From Nocardia australiensis (GTDB taxonomy: Bacteria; Actinomycetota; Actinomycetes; Mycobacteriales; Mycobacteriaceae): DNA of 64,000 nt. Below are positions 24,768 through 36,301 of the stretch, one piece after another. The stretch spans positions 496,001-560,000 of the forward strand of contig NZ_JAJFZM010000017.1 of assembly GCF_020733705.1 (NCBI RefSeq). The letters run 5' to 3'. The notes beneath the pieces are model-generated. The model worked only from the letters and a program-made list of their open reading frames with translations. It searched no databases and was not told where the DNA came from. A program made the position numbers and the translations under genes. Positions within the stretch are counted from its first letter, which is position 1. Every line of letters starts with the position of its first letter.

Positions 24768-25538
24768 TTGACCGCTGTGCACGGACTTTCGGTGGACGTT
24801 CAGACACCTGATGGTGTCGCCGACGCGTATGTCGCCTACCCCGACGACGGCGTCGCCCATCCGGGGGTCCTGGTGTTCCAGGACGGTTTCGGACTGCGGC
24901 CCAGCCTGCGATCCCTGGCCGACCGTATTGCCGACCACGGCTACACCGTCCTGCTGCCGAACCTCTTCTACCGGAACGGACGCGCGCCGGTGATCGAGCT
25001 GCCGGACTTCATCGACCCGTCGCAGCGGCCGGAGATCTTCCAGCAAATCCTGCCGATGATCCGCGAGCTGACACCGGAGGTCGTGCGTTCCGACGCCGGT
25101 GCCTACCTCGAGTGGCTGGCGGAGTCTCCGCAGGTCGCCGAGGGCCCGGTCGGGCTCACCGGCTACTGCATGGGAGCGCGGCCAGTGGTGCTGACCGCCG
25201 CTATGTTCCCCGATCGGGTCGCGGCGGCGGCCGGATTCCATGGCGGCCCGTTCGTCACCGACACCCCGGACAGCCCGCACCTGGCCGTCGGAACCATCAC
25301 GGCGGAGCTGTATCTCGGCCACGCCGGCCAGGATCACAACAAGTCCCCGGAACACACCGCCGAGTTCGACAAGGCACTAGATGCCGCCGGCGTCCGCCAT
25401 CGCACCGAGGTCTACGAGGGTGCCCAGCACGGCTACACCCAGGCCGACACTTCCGCCCACGACCCCGAGTCGGCCGAACGGCACTACCGCGAACTGCTGG
25501 ACCTGTTCGACCGCAACTTGCGCCCGGCGGTTAGCTGA
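24768..25538 (+). CDS. Dienelactone hydrolase family protein
   Basis: 256-residue alpha/beta hydrolase. Catalytic triad candidates: Cys in LTGYCMGARP (the DLH nucleophile elbow GxCxGG-like), Asp after the LYLGHAGQDHN strand and His in GAQHGYTQ. VLVFQDGFGLRPSLRSLADR is the usual oxyanion/lid region. Such enzymes open lactone rings or hydrolyse small esters in aromatic or lipid breakdown. The start is a TTG at 24768, eight bases after GAGGAG; GTG 24777 is possible. It diverges from the TetR-MFS operon. Confidence 0.87.
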   Translation: MTAVHGLSVDVQTPDGVADAYVAYPDDGVAHPGVLVFQDGFGLRPSLRSLADRIADHGYTVLLPNLFYRNGRAPVIELPDFIDPSQRPEIFQQILPMIRELTPEVVRSDAGAYLEWLAESPQVAEGPVGLTGYCMGARPVVLTAAMFPDRVAAAAGFHGGPFVTDTPDSPHLAVGTITAELYLGHAGQDHNKSPEHTAEFDKALDAAGVRHRTEVYEGAQHGYTQADTSAHDPESAERHYRELLDLFDRNLRPAVS

Positions 25539-25743
25539 GCGCGCTCAGTGCGCTCGGCGGCGCGGCGGTATTCCTTTCGGGTCGAAAAGGACTGAACGAC
25601 AGGCGATTCAATAGTGGCCGGCCTAAACCTGGATCCACCGAACCCAGAAAGTTCTGTGGCCCAAAATTTCCCGAAATAGGTTGCGGTGCACCAGTTTATC
25701 TGCGGTGATTACTGGCGGACGGATGCTGCGAAGTGCCTGGCAA

Positions 25744-26715
25744 TCATTGGGTGAAGAGCGAGTGATCCGGCTCCGGTATCCACATGGTGCCGGCCTGGGG
25801 TCGGGCGTAGTTGCGCGTGATGAAGTCGCGGAGAGGCGCGAGCTGTGGATTGGTGGTAGCTGTGTTTCGCCACAGCAGAGCCATGGGGTAGGCAGGCGTG
25901 GGGTTGACAATTGGGATTCGGCGGATGGTGGGATGCCAGGGCGTTGTGGTTCCTTCTCCGCCAAAAGCGACTAGTGCGGTTGAGGCGGCGATGCGGTCGA
26001 TGATGTTCGTGAAGCCGATGCCGTCAGGGTGGCGCTCGGTATCGATAGCCATTCCACAGTATTCGCTGAGCTGGCGGTAGAAGTCGGACACTTCGGACCC
26101 GAATCCGGCTCCGGGCACCCAGGCTGTGTAGCCAGTGAGGTCGCGAAGTTCGACATGGTCGCGGCTGGCGAGTGGGTGTTGCTTGCCAACGAGTAGATGT
26201 AGCGCGTCGAGGTACGCGGGTGCTGCAGTGATGTGAGGTGGGAGCGGTCGCGTGCGCCAGTGCGAACGGGCGAAGGCTGCATCGACTCGGCCGTCGATGA
26301 CGGCGTTGCGTGAGGTATTCGAGGGGCTCATCATGATTAGTTCCACCTCGGCGTCTGGCCGCTTCTCGAGGTAGAACCGCATCAGGTTCGCGTCGGCGAT
26401 CTGAGCGCCGTGCACCGCCACTCGCAGCACCGGCGAGCCGAGGACGGCTGCGATGGCCGCGTCGGCCGACGCGAGAACAGTGCGCGCGTGGGGCAGGAAT
26501 CGTGCGCCCTGCGCGGTCAACGCAATGCTGCCGGCGCGGCGGGCGAACAGTTGAGTGCCCAGGTGGACTTCGAGCTTGGCGATCCGCTTGGACACCGCCT
26601 GCTGACTGATACCCAGCACCGACGCGGCGAGACCGAACTGGCCCTCGTCGCTGACGGCGACCATCGCTCGCACCGCAGCCAGATCAAGATCCAACGCGAT
26701 CACCTGCCTCCACAT
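25744..26715 (-). CDS. LysR-family transcriptional regulator
   Basis: 323 residues. N-terminal winged HTH: LAAVRAMVAVSDEGQFGLAA, SVLGISQQAVSKRIAKLEVH, LGTQLFARRAGSIALTAQG. The C-terminal part is a periplasmic-binding-like effector domain (about 95-310). The real start may be the GTG at 26703 or the TTG at 26694, where GGAGGCAGG stands upstream and the usual LDLDLAAVRA beginning follows. Target not evident: the nearest genes point away from it. Confidence 0.9.
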   Translation of the reverse strand: MWRQVIALDLDLAAVRAMVAVSDEGQFGLAASVLGISQQAVSKRIAKLEVHLGTQLFARRAGSIALTAQGARFLPHARTVLASADAAIAAVLGSPVLRVAVHGAQIADANLMRFYLEKRPDAEVELIMMSPSNTSRNAVIDGRVDAAFARSHWRTRPLPPHITAAPAYLDALHLLVGKQHPLASRDHVELRDLTGYTAWVPGAGFGSEVSDFYRQLSEYCGMAIDTERHPDGIGFTNIIDRIAASTALVAFGGEGTTTPWHPTIRRIPIVNPTPAYPMALLWRNTATTNPQLAPLRDFITRNYARPQAGTMWIPEPDHSLFTQ

Positions 26716-27033
26716 CCATTAGTTGTTCCCGATGGCCGTCGGTTGTTCGACTAAGAGCCACTCTAACTGGTCATACACGCGGCAATCTGCAGTGTCATCC
26801 AACAACTAGAAGGCGTTTATTGCGCTGAGTTTATGGGTCTGGTCATGAAGGTCCACGGCCACGGCAGGCAGGGCACCGGATTCGGATACACCGGGACGCG
26901 AGCTCCGCCATCAGATCGGTGGATCGAGGCTGAACAGCCCGGCTACCACGCGTAAGGCGGAACCGGCTCTCGCGCGAGCCGGTACGCTCGCTAAGAGATT
27001 TTCGCCGGAACCGAGAGCAGCCAGGTCGCCACC
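26716..27033. other. Intergenic stretch with terminator-like hairpin
   Basis: Divergent region between the LysR and AraC regulators. A 41-codon plus-strand frame from ATG 26833 ends at 26955 (ends WIEAEQPGYHA) just before the hairpin at 26962, so it may be the tail of a lost gene; codon use is weak. Confidence 0.3.
26962..26983. terminator. Hairpin ACCGGCTC/GAGCCGGT
   Basis: Perfect 8-bp arms around a TCGCGC loop, about 50 bases before the AraC gene. No T-run. Terminator or operator. Confidence 0.55.
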
Positions 27034-27972
27034 ATGCAGTTCTACAGTGTCCCTACGAGTGATCCCAGATCATGGACCACCATCACCAACGCTCTAGTTC
27101 CGATGAACCATCAGTTCCGCGATCCGGAACGGTGGCATGCGGGACTGACCGGCCAGGAGACCAGCACCTATCGCCTGATGCGCTGGGATCAACGCGGCGA
27201 CCGCGTTTCCGATCGCACCAGCGCACACATCCGCGAGGCGCCCTGCGACGACTTCTATTGGATCGTCGTTCCCGAACGGGGCATATATTCGATGCGGTCT
27301 CGCGATGAGCTGACGGTGGCCCCGCCCGGCCGTGCCGTGCTTTCGGGCCTCAACGAGGCATGCCAGCTGCACATTCCCGAATCCACCGCGCACGCGTTCC
27401 AGGTTCCGCGCATAGAGATCGACCACCGAGTGCCACCGTCCAGGCACACCGTAGTGCTGGATATGACTCGTGGTCTCGGCCGGATCGCCCAGGACATGAT
27501 CCGCGGCACCCACGCCGAACAAGCGAACCTGTCGGACCGTGACTTCAACGGTGTCTGCGACCGGATCACCGAACTGTTGTGCATGATGGCCATCGGGGAC
27601 CCCTCGCCACAGCGAGCCCACCACGCCGATGTCGCGGAGAGCATCCGGCGTTATGTGCGCCGGCACGTCGGGCGCGGCGATGTGCGGCTACCCGCGGTGG
27701 CGCATGCCCTCGGCTGGTCGCCCCGCCAGCTGCGGGTGGTCCTGCAGGAAACCGGAACCACCTATCGAGATGTGCGCAGGGACGAGGCATTACGCGCGGC
27801 CCGCGACATGTTGGAGGATCCGGCCAGCCAGGCCATGCCCATCGGCGAACTCGCGACGAGGTGCGGGTTCACCGCGAGCTGGTTTTCCGCGGCATTCAAG
27901 GCCCGATACGGGCAGACGCCTCGGGATTTCCGCCGTCGCCGGCTGACGGAAAACGCGGCCCCGCAGTCTTGA
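27034..27972 (+). CDS. AraC-family transcriptional regulator
   Basis: 312 residues. The N-terminal 190 residues are a cupin-like sensing domain of the AraC_binding_2 type (YWIVVPERGIYSMRSRDELT, then APPGRAVLSGLNEAC). The C-terminal double HTH is complete: GDVRLPAVAHALGWSPRQLR and GELATRCGFTASWFSAAFKA with RYGQTPRDFRRRRL. It converges on the P450 gene that follows, which it may control, but operator sites were not found. Confidence 0.9.
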   Translation: MQFYSVPTSDPRSWTTITNALVPMNHQFRDPERWHAGLTGQETSTYRLMRWDQRGDRVSDRTSAHIREAPCDDFYWIVVPERGIYSMRSRDELTVAPPGRAVLSGLNEACQLHIPESTAHAFQVPRIEIDHRVPPSRHTVVLDMTRGLGRIAQDMIRGTHAEQANLSDRDFNGVCDRITELLCMMAIGDPSPQRAHHADVAESIRRYVRRHVGRGDVRLPAVAHALGWSPRQLRVVLQETGTTYRDVRRDEALRAARDMLEDPASQAMPIGELATRCGFTASWFSAAFKARYGQTPRDFRRRRLTENAAPQS

Positions 27973-28028
27973 CGACCGCATGACTGTGCGGCGCTGGATT
28001 ACCCAGCGCCGCACCATCAATCAGCGAA

Positions 28029-29225
28029 CTACGCGTCGTCGAGCCGAACCGGAAGCTGTATCGGACCGATCGTGCTGATCTGTGGCGTGTATTGAATATC
28101 CGCCGGGTCGATCGCGAGAGTCAGCCGCGGAAAGCGATTGAACAGCGCCGACAGCGCGATCCGGCTTTCCAGGCGCGCCAATGGAGCGCCGAGGCAGAAA
28201 TGCGGCCCATGGCCGAAAGCGAGCTGGTCACGATCGATCCGGTCGATATCGAAGATATCGGCGTCGGGGTAGCGCGTCGCATCCCGGCCGACACCGCCGG
28301 TCCACACCACCATGCCGCCCGCCGGAATGTCCACACCGGCCACGTTTACGTCATGCCGTGCGTACCGCATGAGCGCGGCGACCACCGACGAGCGATAGCG
28401 CAGCATCTCCTCCACCACGTCGCGCCACCGATCATCGGCGCGCGCGGTCGCGAGCTGATCGGGGTGCGCGCACAACACGACAACCGCATTGCTGAGCAAA
28501 TGCACCGTGGTCTCGTGGCCGGCCACGATCACCAGCCACAGCATCTCGACGAGTTCCACTGTGGTCAAATCGTTCTGCCCGTTTGCTTCCAGCAATGCGG
28601 AGGTGAGGTCATCGCCGGGTTCGCGTCGCTTCCTCTCGAGCAACTCGACGAAGTAACCGATCATCGCCCGCATTGCCGCATGCGCCTGTTCGCCGGTGCT
28701 GTCGGTCGACACGATAGTGACCGTCCAGCCCTTGATCAGCGGCTGTTCGTCCACCGGCACACCGAACAGTTCGCAGATAACGCGCACCGGCAACGGCGTG
28801 GTGAAATGCTCGACCAGGTCGACCACGCCGTCGGCGGGAAAGCTTTCGAGCAGCTCGGCGGCGATCTGCTCGATCCGCGGCTCGAGCGCCGCGATCCTGG
28901 CGGGAGTGAAAGCCTTGTTGATGGTTTGGCGCAGCCTCCGATGCTCGACGTCGTCCTTGTTGAGCATGTGATCCATGTCGGTCAGCGCGCGCAGCGGCCA
29001 ATCCGGTGCGATGGTGCCGTCGTGCAGCGCCGGGCAGTGCGCGGGGCTCTTGGCGAACACCTTGTCGTCGAGGATCGCGGTGACAGCCCGATGGCTGACG
29101 GCTACCCAGGCAGGAACGTTCCCCGGCAGTTCGATGGGAACGACCTCGCCGCTACGACGAATTCGCTCATGTGTGTCGAGAATTGATTCTCCAGCGTTCG
29201 GCAGCTGGATGACTGACTCGGTCAT
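28029..29225 (-). CDS. Cytochrome P450
   Basis: 398-residue soluble P450. C-helix HRRLRQTINKAFTPARIAAL, I-helix IVAGHETTVHLLSNA with the acid-alcohol pair, K-helix EEMLRYRSS (ExxR), and the heme loop FGHGPHFCLGAPLARLE. The ATG at 29225 follows GGGAGA by four bases; the longer open frame upstream has no P450 features. Class I enzyme needing separate redox partners; substrate unknown. It diverges from the mycolyltransferase-like gene. Confidence 0.93.
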   Translation of the reverse strand: MTESVIQLPNAGESILDTHERIRRSGEVVPIELPGNVPAWVAVSHRAVTAILDDKVFAKSPAHCPALHDGTIAPDWPLRALTDMDHMLNKDDVEHRRLRQTINKAFTPARIAALEPRIEQIAAELLESFPADGVVDLVEHFTTPLPVRVICELFGVPVDEQPLIKGWTVTIVSTDSTGEQAHAAMRAMIGYFVELLERKRREPGDDLTSALLEANGQNDLTTVELVEMLWLVIVAGHETTVHLLSNAVVVLCAHPDQLATARADDRWRDVVEEMLRYRSSVVAALMRYARHDVNVAGVDIPAGGMVVWTGGVGRDATRYPDADIFDIDRIDRDQLAFGHGPHFCLGAPLARLESRIALSALFNRFPRLTLAIDPADIQYTPQISTIGPIQLPVRLDDA

Positions 29226-29498
29226 GCTGTCTCCCAAGGCTTTCGGGTTGATGCCGGGTAAGTCTCGATTGCGGACCGGCACCACCACAACCGCATCCGC
29301 ACACCATGCCGCCAACCAACAAACACGGCACGAAACCACAAACTTCAGGGCTCGGGTAGCAGTAGTCCGGCCCGATCCCGCCGGAAGCGGGCAGGTCATC
29401 ACCGCCCCGGTCGCCGGCGCCGGAGGGCGGACACAACACACGCCGATCCCCCGGCTTCCGCACCGACCCCGCGTTCGGACGGTAGAACGGATATCGTG

Positions 29499-30437
29499 AT
29501 GCCTTCGAAGCTCTTGACCGCGCTCGTCTGCACAATCGCTGCTTCCATCGTGCTCGTCGAACCGGCCGCGGCTGCCCCGCCGGGTTCACAACTGGTCAGG
29601 GAATCACCCATCGATGACCGGGTGTCGAGGGTGGATGTCTACTCCCCGTCGATGGATCGGGTCATCTCCAATCGGGTGATTCGAGCGGCGGGCGACGGCC
29701 CGGCACCCACCCTGTATCTGCTGACCGGGCTCGGCGGCGGCGAGGACGGCATCTCGTGGTGGGACAACACCGATATCCGGGAGTTCTTCGCCGACAAGCA
29801 CGTCAACGTGGTGCTGCCTATCGGTGGCGCCTACAGCATGTACACCGACTGGCTCGCCGACGATCCGGCGGTCGGCCGCCAGCGCTGGCAGACCTATCTG
29901 ACGCGGGAACTCCCGGCGCTGGTCGACGACCACTTCGCCACCACTGAGCGTAATGCGATAGCCGGTGTCTCGATGAGCGCGGGCTCCGCCGTCGACCTGG
30001 CCATCCAGGCGGGCGATCTTTACAGTGCGGTGGCCGCCTACAGCGGCTGCCCCTGGTCCTCCGACCCTGTCGGGATGAGCTTTGTCAGCGCCCAGGTGTT
30101 GCGCGGCGGCGGCAACACACTGAACATGTGGGGCACCCCAGGCGGCGATACCTGGCGAGCGCACGACGCGTTCGCCAACGCGGGCCGCCTTGCCGGGAAA
30201 TCCATCTATTTGTCGGCCGCTTCCGGGATGCCGGGCACGATCGACGAGGGCGGCATCCCACTGCCACCCATCGAAGCGATAGCGAGTGCCTGTACTGCTG
30301 CCATGGCGGGCAGGCTCGGCCAACTCGGTATTCCCGCAAGGCACCTCAACCGCCCCGCAGGTTCACACACCTGGGCCCAGTTCGAAGCCGACCTGCACGA
30401 CTCGTGGCCTCTCCTGGCCCGCGCCCTCGGTGCGTGA
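29499..30437 (+). CDS. Secreted antigen 85-like mycolyltransferase/esterase
   Basis: 312 residues. Signal peptide (LLTALVCTIAASIVLVEPAAA). The alpha/beta hydrolase fold of the antigen 85 type follows: the early strand VDVYSPSMDRVISNRV, TLYLLTGLGGGEDG, GISWWDNTDI, VLPIGGAYSMYTDW and the nucleophile elbow AGVSMSAGSAVDLA. The catalytic His is in AGSHTWAQFEADL. These enzymes move mycolic acids between trehalose esters and arabinogalactan. The fibronectin-binding segment of mycobacterial Ag85 is not conserved. GTG 29496 is directly before the chosen ATG. Confidence 0.85.
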   Translation: MPSKLLTALVCTIAASIVLVEPAAAAPPGSQLVRESPIDDRVSRVDVYSPSMDRVISNRVIRAAGDGPAPTLYLLTGLGGGEDGISWWDNTDIREFFADKHVNVVLPIGGAYSMYTDWLADDPAVGRQRWQTYLTRELPALVDDHFATTERNAIAGVSMSAGSAVDLAIQAGDLYSAVAAYSGCPWSSDPVGMSFVSAQVLRGGGNTLNMWGTPGGDTWRAHDAFANAGRLAGKSIYLSAASGMPGTIDEGGIPLPPIEAIASACTAAMAGRLGQLGIPARHLNRPAGSHTWAQFEADLHDSWPLLARALGA

Positions 30438-30456
30438 TTTCGTCGGCGCGAGTCGA

Positions 30457-30737
30457 ATGATGCTCCTCGACAAGAGGACTCGACAGCGCGTAATCGGATG
30501 GACCATCGACGAGTTCCCGCTGGTACCGGCCGCCGGGGAACGCCGATCGTTCACCGCCAACACCATCCTCGCCGACGGCGACGTGACAAGAACGGCGCCC
30601 CGCAGATCAGCGTCGCCGACGCCACACTGTTGTACCTGACCGGCGGCGATCAGGCGCGGCTGGTTGTTCATCACCGCCCCCGCGATCCGCGAACCCGAGA
30701 AGCGATGACGCATCCAAAATCACGCGCCGTCCGATAA
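30457..30737 (+). pseudogene. C-terminal remnant of a molybdopterin oxidoreductase
   Basis: Two frames carry pieces of one domain. The first reads DEFPLVPAAGERRSFTANTI with LADGDV; after a shift near 30585-30595 the second reads KNGAPQISVADATLLYLTGG followed by DQARLVVHH. This is the pattern of the molybdopterin-dinucleotide-binding C-terminal domain of formate-dehydrogenase-like enzymes (LxAGERRxxTANxIxRD ... ISxxDAxxLGLxxGDxVxV). The rest of the 700-residue enzyme is absent. Confidence 0.65.
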
Positions 30738-30812
30738 ACAAACGGCGACCACGCACTACGAGCCCGTCCTATATCCTTCCAAAGTCCGTTCCTCGACCAA
30801 AGGTGGTTCACA

Positions 30813-31865
30813 GTGAGTTCGGTAATCGATGCACCTGATGTCGCGTCGCAAGTGGGGCACTATTACCGGACAGACGGCACACACGATGTCGGCCGCGAGA
30901 AGATCCGCGAGTATGCGCGAGCCGTACAGGATTATCACCCCGCGCACTGGGACGAGGACGCGGCGGCGAAACTCGGATACTCGGGCCTGGTAGCACCTTT
31001 GACGTTCGTCTCGATTCCGGCGATGGCGGCCAACCGCACCCTGTTCGAGACAGTGGTCGTCGGATACGACATGTTCGTCCAGACCGAGCAGGTATTCGAA
31101 CAGTACAAGCCGATCGTCGCGGGCGATCGGCTCAGCACCGATGTCGAACTCACCTCGGTCCGCCGGATCGCGGGCAAAGACCTGATCACCGTCACGAACA
31201 CCTTCACCGATCAGACCGGCGAGGTGGTGCACATCATGCATACGACGGTCGTCGGCATCACCGATGACGGGGTGGACCCCGAGATAACTCGCGCCGTGGA
31301 CAACATCATGGTGCACGGTGTCAACATCCTCGGACGCGGCAGGACACCCGAGGATAGTTCGGCGACAAGCACAGAGTCGGCACCACGGCGGCCGGAGGGA
31401 GAAATCCGGCTCTCCCTCGAAGGACAGGCGCGGATTCCGGGTACGGCTGTGTCATTCGATGATCTGGCCGTCGGTGCGGAACTCCCGATTCGCAATGCGA
31501 CCGTCTCGCGCGGCGACCTCGTGAACTACGCGGGTGTTTCCGGCGATGTCAACCCGATTCACTGGGACGATCGGGTAGCCCGGCTCGCCGGGCTACCCGA
31601 CGTCATCGCGCACGGCATGCTCACCATGGGGTTGGGGGCGGGGTTTGTCTCAGCGTGGTCGGGAGATCCTGGCGCGGCCACCCGATATGGCGTTCGGCTT
31701 TCGAACTACACGGTGGTCGACACCCAACTGGGTGGGCAGATCGAATACTCCGGCCGAATCAAGTCGCTCGACCCGGCCACGCGAAGTGCTGTCGTCGCTA
31801 TCGTGGCGAAGTCCGCCGGCCGCAAGATCTTCGGGCTGGCGACCACCAATATCCAGTTCCGCTGA
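30813..31865 (+). CDS. hadAB: Fused (3R)-hydroxyacyl-ACP dehydratase (HadA-HadB)
   Basis: 350 residues holding two hotdog modules. Residues 1-150 resemble HadA, the substrate-binding half (VGREKIREYARAVQDYHPAH, GLVAPLTFVSIPAM). Residues 200-350 resemble HadB with the catalytic Asp/His signature (LVNYAGVSGDVNPIHWDDRV, VIAHGMLTMGLGAGFVSAW). A charged, Ser/Thr-rich linker joins them. In mycobacteria the two are separate subunits of the FAS-II dehydratase that makes mycolic acid chains; the fusion is characteristic of Nocardia-type genomes. GTG start, AAAGGTGG seven bases upstream. Confidence 0.88.
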   Translation: MSSVIDAPDVASQVGHYYRTDGTHDVGREKIREYARAVQDYHPAHWDEDAAAKLGYSGLVAPLTFVSIPAMAANRTLFETVVVGYDMFVQTEQVFEQYKPIVAGDRLSTDVELTSVRRIAGKDLITVTNTFTDQTGEVVHIMHTTVVGITDDGVDPEITRAVDNIMVHGVNILGRGRTPEDSSATSTESAPRRPEGEIRLSLEGQARIPGTAVSFDDLAVGAELPIRNATVSRGDLVNYAGVSGDVNPIHWDDRVARLAGLPDVIAHGMLTMGLGAGFVSAWSGDPGAATRYGVRLSNYTVVDTQLGGQIEYSGRIKSLDPATRSAVVAIVAKSAGRKIFGLATTNIQFR

Positions 31866-32029
31866 TAATGCTGCAATAGCCTGGGCGACAGCGGCTTTGG
31901 CGGCATGCGGGTCGCCGGATCGGAGCAGGGTGAGGTACTGAAGGGCCATTCGGAGCCGAAGAAGATGTGGTCGCGGGCGGTGCGGGCCATGGATGCGAGC
32001 GCCCCGCTCAGTGCGGTGTAGCAGCAGGT
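31866..32029 (-). pseudogene. Amidohydrolase C-terminal remnant
   Basis: The minus strand reads YTALSGALASMARTARDHIF followed by FGSEWPF, the end of the TIM barrel of amidohydrolase-2 proteins (DTALSgs..aL.....dHilFGSDwP). A frame change then gives ALQYLTLLRSGDPHAAKAA, which fits the last helices. No upstream part remains, because YaeQ begins 15 bases away on the other strand. Confidence 0.55.
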
Positions 32030-32044
32030 TAAGCTGATGCTCTT

Positions 32045-32587
32045 ATGGCCCTCAGCGCGACACTGCACAACTTCGCCGTCCAGCTCGCCGATGTCGACCG
32101 CGGCGTCTACGAGGATCTGGAGTTGCGGCTGGCGCGCCATCCGTCCGAGACCGCCGAATTCATGATTACACGGCTGCTTGCCTACTGCCTCGAGTACCAG
32201 GAAGGCATTGCCTTCAGTGATGGCGGCGTATCGTCCACGGACGAACCCGCGGTGCTGGTACGCGATCTCACCGGGCGTCTTACCGCTTGGATCGAAGTCG
32301 GCGCCCCCGACGCGGAACGCCTGCACCGAGGCAGCAAACTGGCCGGACAGGCCGCCGTATACACCCATCGCGACCCCGCCAAGGTGCTGGCACAACTCGT
32401 GGGCAAACGCATCCACAACGCCGACGCCATCCCCCTCTACAGCTTCGATCGCGACTTCATCGATGCGGCGGTCACCGCGATCCAACGTCGCAACACCGCC
32501 ACACTCTCGATCACCGAGCGCCTGCTGTACCTGGACCTCAACGGCACCACTATGAGCACTGCGGTCGACAAGCACGCAGTCGGATAA
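32045..32587 (+). CDS. YaeQ family protein
   Basis: 180 residues. It matches the YaeQ pattern: ATLHNFAVQLADVDRGVYED, LRLARHPSETAEFMITRLLA, then PAVLVRDLTGRLTAWIEVGA and IPLYSFDRDFIDAAV. YaeQ has a PD-(D/E)XK nuclease-like fold of unknown function, best known from proteobacteria; here Glu in WIEVG and the preceding Asp would be the fold's acidic positions. No neighbour explains its role. Confidence 0.85.
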   Translation: MALSATLHNFAVQLADVDRGVYEDLELRLARHPSETAEFMITRLLAYCLEYQEGIAFSDGGVSSTDEPAVLVRDLTGRLTAWIEVGAPDAERLHRGSKLAGQAAVYTHRDPAKVLAQLVGKRIHNADAIPLYSFDRDFIDAAVTAIQRRNTATLSITERLLYLDLNGTTMSTAVDKHAVG

Positions 32588-32808
32588 GCACGGCATAGCT
32601 CGGGGGCACCGAAGCAACTGGTCATCGCCGAGTCCAAGGCACCGATGTGAGATGTGCTGACAGCAATTTTCACGCCACTCCGGCCACATGTTTGCCACCA
32701 ATTCGCCCTGATGGTTCCATGAAGACGCGGCACCTTTGACGTGGCTGAAATCGACACCGCCACATTTGCCGAGCGGATCTGAGTGCTGGTGAAAGGAGCC
32801 GTGCCTCG

Positions 32809-33774
32809 ATGCCTGCCCTTGGTTCACGCTGGTGCCGTTTTGCAATCGACAGCCTCGCCGTGGCACTCGCGTTGGCGGGAATGGTCGCGACCCCTCCCGC
32901 CGCCGCCGATGTCAGCGAGGACGGCAGCAGCCCACCCGCTGGTGCGAACGATTGGGACTGCGCCCCGTCGGCTACCCAGCCCGAACCGGTGCTGCTCGTG
33001 CACGGGACCTGGGGCAATCAGAACACCTGGGACACTCTCGCCCCCGAGTTGAAAGCCCGTGGGATGTGCCTATTCTCGTTCAATTATGGCCGCGCGCCGT
33101 TCAGCATCCGCGGTTCGGCTCCAGGCGTCTACGGCACTGCGGATATCCGCTCCTCCGCGAAAGAACTCGCCGCGTTCGTCGACCAAGTGCGCAGTGCCAC
33201 CGGTGCGGCGAAGGTCAACATCGTCGCTCACTCGCAGGGTGGCCCACTGACCCGGCAGTACCTCCGATTCGGCGGCGGCATATACCCCGGCGACCCGGAG
33301 CGCAATAAGGTCGATCGGCTCGTCACCATCGCCGCAACCAACCATGGCACCTCGGCCGAAGGGCTCGGCAACCTGCTACCCACCGGGAGTGCGTCCGCGC
33401 CGGCGGACGCCGTGATCGCCAGGGTGCTCGGCATCGCGGCGGTCCAGCAGCTGATAGGCAATGAATTCATCCACACCCTCAACGCCGCGGGCGATACCGA
33501 GCCCGGTATCCGTTACACGGTGATCGCAAGCCGCGTCGACCGGGTCGTCACCCCGCCCGAAGCCACCTTCCTGCACGCCGGCCCCGGCGCTACTGTCGAC
33601 AATTTGTGGGTCCAGGACCTGTGCCCCACCGACTCCTTCGACCACGGCACCCTCCCCGATTCACCCGCGGTGTCCTATCTGGTCCACCAGGCGCTCGGCC
33701 TGACTCGAACCGGCCCGGCCTGCGTCACGCCAAACGAAGACCAGCCTTCCGCGAGCGAAAACGGCTCCGCCTGA
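32809..33774 (+). CDS. Secreted triacylglycerol lipase/esterase
   Basis: 321 residues. Signal peptide (SLAVALALAGMVATPPAAA). Alpha/beta hydrolase with oxyanion motif VLLVHGTWGNQNTW, nucleophile in NIVAHSQGGPLTRQYL, then LVTIAATNHGTSAEGL typical of the Streptomyces/actinomycete lipase (EstA, LipA) group; the His is in DSFDHGTLPDSP. Cysteines in WDCAP, GMCLF, DLCPT and PACVT suggest two disulfides. GAAAGGAG stands before the ATG. Likely acts on host or environmental lipids. Confidence 0.88.
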   Translation: MPALGSRWCRFAIDSLAVALALAGMVATPPAAADVSEDGSSPPAGANDWDCAPSATQPEPVLLVHGTWGNQNTWDTLAPELKARGMCLFSFNYGRAPFSIRGSAPGVYGTADIRSSAKELAAFVDQVRSATGAAKVNIVAHSQGGPLTRQYLRFGGGIYPGDPERNKVDRLVTIAATNHGTSAEGLGNLLPTGSASAPADAVIARVLGIAAVQQLIGNEFIHTLNAAGDTEPGIRYTVIASRVDRVVTPPEATFLHAGPGATVDNLWVQDLCPTDSFDHGTLPDSPAVSYLVHQALGLTRTGPACVTPNEDQPSASENGSA

Positions 33775-33834
33775 CCACTATTCGTCGCGGCACAACCACA
33801 CAGCACCAGCCATCGGATGTCTCCGCCGATCGGG

Positions 33835-36225
<2,391 letters not shown>

Positions 36226-36301
36226 CGTGTCCGCATGTGCCGACCGGCGGCCACGGAGCCGACCTGGTCAGGGCCTGAGTGAGTGGTGGTGTCCATGACT
36301 G

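Noticed and set aside
31706..32866. 386-codon minus-strand frame over YaeQ
   Set aside because: Mostly antisense to YaeQ. Only its part near 31866-32029 has a real signature, kept as an amidohydrolase remnant.
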